The notes beneath the pieces were generated by a model that was given only the letters and a program-made list of their open reading frames with translations, searched no databases and was not told the origin of the DNA. The translations under genes were made by a program, and so were the position numbers. A stretch of DNA of 64,000 nt. It comes from Paenibacillus sp. 453mf. GTDB taxonomy: Bacteria; Bacillota; Bacilli; Paenibacillales; Paenibacillaceae. Shown here in pieces: positions 58,398 to 64,000 of the stretch. The stretch lies in NCBI RefSeq assembly GCF_900116105.1, contig NZ_FPAC01000005.1, positions 177,119-241,118 on the forward strand, read 5' to 3'. Position 1 is the first letter of the stretch. The number at the start of each line of letters is the position of its first letter.

Positions 58398-60026
58398 TTA
58401 CCGGTTGTTGTAGCGCTCTAGTGCCGCCATTTGAATCTCGATTGCCCGATCCAGGTTCAGCTGCTTCATCTTGGCTACATAGCTCTCGAACTCGTCTACA
58501 GGATCGGTTCCGAGAATGATCTTAATGGTCATCTCGTCCACGAGTGTATTGATATCATTCATAATTGTGGCGTATTCGGAGCTCTCCTCCGAGTTTGGCG
58601 TAATCGGCGGCAGACTGTATTTCTCTGAATCCGTTTTATTCCAAATTTCTATAGCTTCACGCTGTGTCTCAAGAGCAAGATACTGCTCTATATAGCGCTT
58701 ATCTTGGACAAAAGGACCGTTATAGTTGCTACGTGCATACATGGAGATGGCTTGAGCTGGTGCCAAATTGTCCGGGTTCTTCAAGAGCAATTCCGTAAAC
58801 TGCGGGTATCCGTCTTCCGTCAGATTATAGCTGACGCCTTCCTTGCCGAAATTGAAGAACATGTGGCCCTCTTCACTGTATCCATAGTCCAGCAGCTTCA
58901 CAGCCAGCTCGGGATTCTCGGACGTTGAGGTAATAGCAACAGTCCCCTCAGAAGAATACGCCTGATTCCGCTGTCCAAACATCGGCACCTCACCCTTGTT
59001 TAATACGGGATAAGGGGCAGCAGCAAGCACGGCGTCCGGATCATTTGCCTCAACGAGCGGCTGCCATTTCCCGATGCCTCCGCCTGTATTACCGACCGTT
59101 GCTCCCGTCTCGCCGGAAGCGATATTGCTGTCGATCGCTTTCAAATCTGTCGTCGCGATGTTCTTGTCGATCAATCCTTCTGTATACCAGCTGTTGAATA
59201 AACGCAGGTACTCCTTGAATCCCGGCTCTGCCGGTCCAAATTTTACCTGTCCATCTACCTGATAGAAGCCTCTCGTGACGCCGAATGCACCGAGAAATGC
59301 GCCATTTCCCGAGTCATTAAAGAACCTCGGCTTACTGACGACCGAGAACGGAGCAGCAGCACCCTTCTGTTCTTTAAAAGCACGCAGCGTCGTGGTCCAT
59401 TCGTCAATCGTCTCTGGGACAGGAAGGCCCAGTTCATCGAGCCAATCCTTGCGAATGATGGGCCCTTGGAATACACGCAGGTATTCGTCCTCTCTAATGA
59501 ACGGAAAGGCATAATAGCTGCCGTTGTCCGTCTTCACCATCTTGTCGATCTCCGGATGCTCCGAGAGGAACTTCTTCAAATTGGGTGCGTACTTGTCAAT
59601 CAGATCATTCAGCTCGATAATATAGCCGTCTTTGATCGCCTTCTCTGGTCCACCGGGAAAGCCTAGAAAATTGTACTCGATCATGTCTGGCAGATCCCCG
59701 GAGGCAAGCATGACATTGAGCGCCTCTTGAGCCTGTCCGGATGGGGGCGCAGTATAGGACAGCGGAACTCCGGTTACCTTTTGCCACTCCTGAAAAAAAG
59801 GAACTTCGTCGTGTGTAGCCTTGACTCCAACCAAGTTGCCTGGGAGCTCGGCCCAGTAGGATAATGTCACGTCGGTTTCAATTGGATAGGTCGTCTCTTC
59901 CGTGACCACCGGAGCTTCTTGTTCTCCTTCATTTGGTTCCTCAGCACTCCCTCCATTTCCAGTACAGCCGATCAATAGCGATGACATCATCGCCGTAACA
60001 AGAATAGATGCAAACCAACGTTTCAT
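58398..60026 (-). CDS. Extracellular sugar-binding lipoprotein of the uronide importer
   Basis: 542 residues from ATG 60026 (GGGGG 8 nt upstream; the GTG five codons earlier is rejected). Lipobox LIGC (SSLLIGCTGNGGSAEE). LplA/YtcQ-type solute-binding protein with LPDMIEYNFLGFPGGPEKAI, GSYYAFPFI and IIRKDWLDELGLPVPETIDEW. It captures the oligosaccharide outside and delivers it to the two permeases. First gene of the transporter operon. Confidence 0.9.
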   Translation of the reverse strand: MKRWFASILVTAMMSSLLIGCTGNGGSAEEPNEGEQEAPVVTEETTYPIETDVTLSYWAELPGNLVGVKATHDEVPFFQEWQKVTGVPLSYTAPPSGQAQEALNVMLASGDLPDMIEYNFLGFPGGPEKAIKDGYIIELNDLIDKYAPNLKKFLSEHPEIDKMVKTDNGSYYAFPFIREDEYLRVFQGPIIRKDWLDELGLPVPETIDEWTTTLRAFKEQKGAAAPFSVVSKPRFFNDSGNGAFLGAFGVTRGFYQVDGQVKFGPAEPGFKEYLRLFNSWYTEGLIDKNIATTDLKAIDSNIASGETGATVGNTGGGIGKWQPLVEANDPDAVLAAAPYPVLNKGEVPMFGQRNQAYSSEGTVAITSTSENPELAVKLLDYGYSEEGHMFFNFGKEGVSYNLTEDGYPQFTELLLKNPDNLAPAQAISMYARSNYNGPFVQDKRYIEQYLALETQREAIEIWNKTDSEKYSLPPITPNSEESSEYATIMNDINTLVDEMTIKIILGTDPVDEFESYVAKMKQLNLDRAIEIQMAALERYNNR

Positions 60027-60303
60027 GTACCAGACCCCCACTTCAGATTAAATTGAATTGCTGTAGTGACAGGTTAAAGGATGGCCGCCAGGAAGCGATA
60101 TGTGCAAATCATCAAATGAGGTGTTTATTTTGTTCAATTGAACTGACAATTTCGCAATTGCAATAGACAAAAACGAAAAAACGCCTTCTGATAACAGCTT
60201 CAAAAGGTATTTTTACGATAAAGATAGAGCCTAAACTCTGCTTCCATGCTATATTTTCAAACATATTCATAATTTACATATTTACAGTCAAAAGGAGATT
60301 TTA
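60027..60303. other. Divergent intergenic region, 277 bp
   Basis: It separates the uronide transporter operon from the DUF418 gene and must hold both promoters. An imperfect hairpin (about 60177-60214, AACGCCTT with AAGGTATT) lies in it. I found no convincing cre or AraC-type repeat. Confidence 0.35.
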
Positions 60304-61554
60304 ATGAACAACCAAAAATTTTCACCTCAACGGGGAGGCGCATATAAAGGACGTCAGCCTGTGATTGACGCTATCCGCGGCTTCAGCCTGCTGGGAATAC
60401 TGCTGTCCAACATGCCCTTATTTATGTATGGCCTCGACGCTACCACTACTTCCGAAATCTATCCATTTAACCAAACGATGTTTAATGTACTTGAAGTGCT
60501 TATCATCGGAAGCTTCTACCCGATCTTTCTATTCCTGTTCGGATATGGAACACAACAGCTTGTGTATAAGCTCACGACCGCAAAAGATATCCCTCAATCC
60601 AGCCTAATACAGCAAGGCTGGATCGCTAATGATCGGCCAAAGGCTACACTGCGTCGGCGCTTTCTCATGCTCTCTCTGCTGGGTGTACTGCATTTCATTC
60701 TAGTATGGGACGGAGATATTCTCCTTAGCTACGGTGTTCTAGGGTTCGTGCTTCTCCTATTCATCAATCAAAAAACAAAGACCTTGATCACTTGGACCAT
60801 TGTGCTGGGTGTATTAATGCTGTCCATATATACGGGGTACACTGGAAGCACGCCCGAATCCCTAGCGGAATCTCAAAATTACTATGAGCAGGCACAGATG
60901 TCCCTAGGTAATGGGATTTACCTTGAGGTTATCGAATTTAGACTCCTGGGTTCTCTAATGGAGGGTATACCGGGATATGCCTTCCTTATTTTAGCACCCG
61001 TCACTTTTCTAATTTACCTGCCCATCGCGCTGCTCGGTATGATTGCTGCAAGGCATGGCTGGTTTATTAACCCGGAGAGCAAACGCAGAACTTATATTAA
61101 ATACGCTGCGATTCTTGGAATCATCGGCTTCGTGCTTAATCTCGCAGGTGTGCTGATGAAGGAGAGCGGGATATCATTCGGTTATTCCCTGATTATGAAT
61201 GGCGGACCTTTTCTGGCCTTTGGATACATCTTTCTGTTTGCCTATCTTTACACACGCACGAGCGAAACCGGAAAGATGAAACAAGCCTTTACCGCCGTTG
61301 GTAAGCTGTCTTTAACGAACTATCTGCTGCACAGCATGATCTGCACCTTTATTTTCTATGGATACGGAATAGGCTTATTCGGTCAGCTGGGTCTTGTTGC
61401 AGGAACCCTTCTTGCCCTCGCCATTTACATGCTGACAGCGGCGCTCAGCTATCTGTATCTGCAGCGATTCCATAGTGGGCCTGTCGAATGGCTGCTTCGC
61501 AAAATTACCTATCGTTCTCCTAAATCTTCTTCTAAGCGGAATGTTTCTGGATAA
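60304..61554 (+). CDS. DUF418 / YeiB-type membrane protein
   Basis: 416 residues, about 10 helices. The N-terminal VIDAIRGFSLLGILLSNMPLF and the C-terminal TAVGKLSLTNYLLHSMICTFIFYG segment are the DUF418 hallmark; the region between holds an acyltransferase-3-like helix set. Function not established (B. subtilis YxaH, YrkO relatives). AAAAGGAG is 6-8 nt before ATG 60304. It precedes the FAD/Rieske gene on the same strand by about 85 bp. Confidence 0.85.
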   Translation: MNNQKFSPQRGGAYKGRQPVIDAIRGFSLLGILLSNMPLFMYGLDATTTSEIYPFNQTMFNVLEVLIIGSFYPIFLFLFGYGTQQLVYKLTTAKDIPQSSLIQQGWIANDRPKATLRRRFLMLSLLGVLHFILVWDGDILLSYGVLGFVLLLFINQKTKTLITWTIVLGVLMLSIYTGYTGSTPESLAESQNYYEQAQMSLGNGIYLEVIEFRLLGSLMEGIPGYAFLILAPVTFLIYLPIALLGMIAARHGWFINPESKRRTYIKYAAILGIIGFVLNLAGVLMKESGISFGYSLIMNGGPFLAFGYIFLFAYLYTRTSETGKMKQAFTAVGKLSLTNYLLHSMICTFIFYGYGIGLFGQLGLVAGTLLALAIYMLTAALSYLYLQRFHSGPVEWLLRKITYRSPKSSSKRNVSG

Positions 61555-61640
61555 GACGCGTTTCTATCAGGTGCCGTGTGGTAATAATTGAGAAATCGGA
61601 ACATATTATGCCCGTACTTGAATAGGAGGATTTGAACCAT

Positions 61641-63197
61641 ATGAATGACAAGAATCAGGAATTTACTGCGGCAGAGCTGCCGAAGAGCCGGGAATCTTTA
61701 TGGCGCGGAACGGTCTCTTTGCCTTCATTTGAACGATTATCTGAGAACCTCGAAACAGAAGTAACCGTCATTGGTGCCGGAATGACCGGTATTACAACCG
61801 CTTATCTTCTCGCCAAGGAAGGCTATAAAGTTGTCTTGATTGAGGCAGGCTCGATTCTGGATGGAACGACAGGCCACACAACGGCTAAGATCACCTCTCA
61901 GCACAACCTGATCTATCACGAGCTGATTCAGCATTTCGGCCATGAACAGGCGAGACTGTATTATGAAGCCAACGAGGAAGCACTCCGATTCATTCGAAGC
62001 GTAATCACCGAAAAAGAAATTGACTGTCAGCTGACGGAAGAGGACGCTTATGTCTATATTCAGTCTGAGGACGATCTAAAGAAGCTGAAGAATGAATATG
62101 ACGCCTATCAGCAGCTGGCTATTCCGGGTGTGTGGCATGACAAACTGCCGATCCCGGTGCCGGCCGTAGCAGGGATAAGTGTACCAAATCAGGCACAATT
62201 CCATCCTCTGTCTTATCTTAAGAAGCTGGTTGAAGAGCTGGTTCATCTCGGCGTTAAAATCTATGAAAAAACGACAGCTGCTGACCTCAAAGAGGAAGAT
62301 AACAAGGTAACCGTCATGCTGGAAAGAGGCAGCCATTACATTACAAGTGAGCATGTGGTCGTAGCCAGTCATTTTCCGTTCCATGATCCGCGAATGTACT
62401 TTGCCCGTATGCATGCAGAGCGCTCCTACGCCATTGCGATCGAGCCGGAAACTGAGTTTGAAGGCGGTATGTATGTCAGCTATGACAAGCCGGAGCGCTC
62501 TGTCCGCTCAGCTCTATATAATGGCAAGAAGCTGCTCGTCATTGGCGGCGAGAACCATAAGACTGGCCAAGGCATTAGCACTCATCAGCATTTTGAGGAG
62601 CTGGTTCATTTCGCCGGGCAGCATTTTGGTGTGAAAAAGGTGCATTTCCGCTGGTCTGCACAGGATCTTGTCACTATCGACAAGATGCCGTTTATCGGAC
62701 CTATTGGCGGTGGGTACGAAAGGGTACTGGTCGCAACCGGCTTCCGTAAATGGGGAATGACAACGAGTACCGTTGCAGGCAGACTTCTCACTGATCTTAT
62801 CGTGGGCAGGCACAACCCTTATTCAGAATTGTACGATCCAGGGCGGTTCAAGGCCGACCCTTCGATTAAAAATGCCGCAAAGGATAATCTGGATGTAGCG
62901 AAGCATCTCATCACAGGCAAGCTGGGTCTTGTCCACACGAAGATTGAGGATATTCAGCCTGGTGAAGGAGCTGTGGTGAGACATGACGGTAAGCGTGCCG
63001 GAGCCTATAAGGACAAGTCTGGAACGCTGCATCTCGTCGATACGACCTGCACTCATTTGGGCTGTGAGGTGGAATGGAACTCGGGCGAATCCTCCTGGGA
63101 CTGCCCTTGTCACGGCTCACGCTATGCCTATGACGGCTCCGTCCTTGAAGGGCCTGCAGTCGAACCATTGCCCAAGCTTGATGCACATCAGTCATAG
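61641..63197 (+). CDS. FAD-dependent oxidoreductase with C-terminal Rieske domain
   Basis: 518 residues. N-terminal DadA-like FAD domain (VTVIGAGMTGITTAYLLAKEGYKVVLIEAG) and a GHTTAKITSQHNL loop typical of the YhfW-type family, then the substrate part, and a Rieske [2Fe-2S] domain at about 430-510 with CTHLGC and, 15 residues on, CPCHGSRY. Electrons probably pass between flavin and Rieske cluster; the substrate is unknown. ATG 61641 is 11 nt after AGGAGG; TTG 61632 sits 2 nt after it and is rejected. Its end abuts the truncated trigger factor frame. Confidence 0.9.
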   Translation: MNDKNQEFTAAELPKSRESLWRGTVSLPSFERLSENLETEVTVIGAGMTGITTAYLLAKEGYKVVLIEAGSILDGTTGHTTAKITSQHNLIYHELIQHFGHEQARLYYEANEEALRFIRSVITEKEIDCQLTEEDAYVYIQSEDDLKKLKNEYDAYQQLAIPGVWHDKLPIPVPAVAGISVPNQAQFHPLSYLKKLVEELVHLGVKIYEKTTAADLKEEDNKVTVMLERGSHYITSEHVVVASHFPFHDPRMYFARMHAERSYAIAIEPETEFEGGMYVSYDKPERSVRSALYNGKKLLVIGGENHKTGQGISTHQHFEELVHFAGQHFGVKKVHFRWSAQDLVTIDKMPFIGPIGGGYERVLVATGFRKWGMTTSTVAGRLLTDLIVGRHNPYSELYDPGRFKADPSIKNAAKDNLDVAKHLITGKLGLVHTKIEDIQPGEGAVVRHDGKRAGAYKDKSGTLHLVDTTCTHLGCEVEWNSGESSWDCPCHGSRYAYDGSVLEGPAVEPLPKLDAHQS

Positions 63198-63231
63198 AGA
63201 GTTACGACACCCATGCCACGTTACTTGCGTT

Positions 63232-64000
63232 CGAATCAAAGCAAAAGTTGTTGTTAAACCTGAAGCTAAACTTGGCGAGTACAAAGGACTTGAAGTTCCT
63301 AAGGCGAACACAGAAGTTTCCGAAGAAGAACTGACTGCTGAGCTTGAGCGTCTGCAACAACGTCATGCTGAGCTGGTAGTCATCGAAGAAGGTACAGCGG
63401 AGTCCGGCGATATCGCTGTAATCGATTATGAAGGTTCTGTTGATGGGGAATTGTTCGATGGTGGACAAGCAGAGCGTCACTCCCTGGAACTGGGTTCCAA
63501 CACATTTATCCCTGGCTTTGAAGAACAAGTCATCGGTCTTTCAACTGGCGACAACAAGGATGTTGAAGTGACATTCCCTGAGGAATATCATGCAGCAGAG
63601 CTTGCTGGCAAGAAAGCCATCTTCAAAGTGAAAGTACACGAAATCAAACGCAAAGTGCTTCCTGCAATCGACGATGAGTTTGCTAAAGACGTAAGTGAAT
63701 TCGATACTCTTGCTGAGTACAAAGAAGATCTTACGAAGCAGCTGTCTGAGCGCAAAGCAGAAGAAGCAAAAGCAAACCAAGAGAATGTTGTTGTTGAGAA
63801 AGCGGCTGCTAACGCAGAAGTTGAAATTCCACAAGGAATGGTTAACACCGAAGTACGCAACATGATGCGTGACTTTGACAACCGCCTTCGTCAACAAGGC
63901 ATGAACCTTGAAATGTTCATGAGCTTCTCCGGTCAAACAGAAGCAGATCTTCAAAACCAAATGAAGGGCGATGCTGAAAAACGCGTACGCAACAACCTGG
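63232..64000 (+). CDS. tig: Trigger factor, N-terminal domain missing; runs off the window edge
   Basis: The frame encodes trigger factor from the hinge before the PPIase domain: AKVVVKPEAKLGEYKGLEVP, then the FKBP-like domain (GDIAVIDYEGSVDGELFDGG, SNTFIPGFEEQVIGL, FPEEYHAAELAGKKAIFKV), then the start of the C-terminal chaperone domain (LPAIDDEFAKDVSEFDTL, NVVVEKAAANAEVEIPQGMV). About 107 N-terminal residues, the ribosome-binding domain, are not encoded: upstream sequence is the Rieske gene end. An in-frame ATG exists at 63181 but without an SD and inside the Rieske gene. Codon use is strongly biased (GAA, GTT, CTT), as in highly expressed genes and unlike the neighbours. Either a 5'-truncated gene copy or a join between unlinked sequences. 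Confidence 0.85.

Overview
The window looks like chromosomal DNA of a spore-forming, low-to-mid GC Gram-positive bacterium, most likely Paenibacillus. The reasons are two complete gerA/gerC/gerB-type spore germination operons, a chitinase pair with the domain plan of Bacillus (Paenibacillus) circulans ChiD and ChiA1, lipoprotein-anchored ABC sugar importers next to a membrane-spanning AraC-type regulator, PerR, an ECF sigma factor with a DUF4179-type anti-sigma factor, and strong Shine-Dalgarno sites often paired with TTG or GTG starts. Several starts below were moved from the longest reading frame to the codon 5-11 nt after a clear SD.

Layout. 1-8.8 kb: molybdenum cofactor gene mobA, an MFS transporter, glnS, small membrane and DUF2164 proteins, two GNAT acetyltransferases, a small putative secreted peptide, and an ECF sigma/anti-sigma pair with its own ECF-type promoter. 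8.9-12.7 kb: two translationally coupled GH18 chitinases. 13-20.7 kb: two MFS transporters around a molybdopterin oxidoreductase, a 5'-deleted formate/nitrite channel gene and a water-forming-type NADH oxidase. The last two carry Rex-like operators sitting exactly on predicted promoters. 20.8-22.1 kb: a leaderless-looking ArsR regulator with SRPBCC and PhnB-like genes. 22.3-32.5 kb: glutathione peroxidase, a Fur-boxed lone siderophore ABC ATPase, a DEAD-box helicase with a long disordered tail, aldehyde dehydrogenase, an AarF/UbiB kinase coupled to a phasin-like protein, ThuA, a CNNM/CorC protein and HemD. 32.6-37 kb: first ger operon with a sigma-G-like promoter. 37-42 kb: DoxX, a BlaI/M56 pair, catalase, and perR overlapped by an unusual response-regulator-like gene. 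42.3-46.5 kb: second ger operon. 46.6-51 kb: aldo/keto reductase, a decayed DUF350 locus and an MHYT-PAS-GGDEF-EAL protein. 51-60 kb: an uptake and utilisation locus for unsaturated uronide oligosaccharides (GH88 hydrolase, two permeases, two paralogous binding proteins, AraC-type sensor-regulator). 60.3-64 kb: a DUF418 protein, a FAD/Rieske oxidoreductase and a trigger-factor reading frame lacking its N-terminal domain.

Themes. Oxygen, redox and metal control recurs (Rex-like boxes, PerR/Fur-type dyads, a Fur box, catalase, Gpx, NADH oxidase). Broken genes are the formate/nitrite channel, the DUF350 locus and the trigger factor fragment. No CRISPR array, insertion sequence, prophage, tRNA or rRNA was seen. 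I saw no clear-cut novel defence or mobile system. The least ordinary items are the PerR-coupled pseudo-receiver regulator with a CxxC linker, the regulator-linked second binding protein, and the truncated trigger factor.
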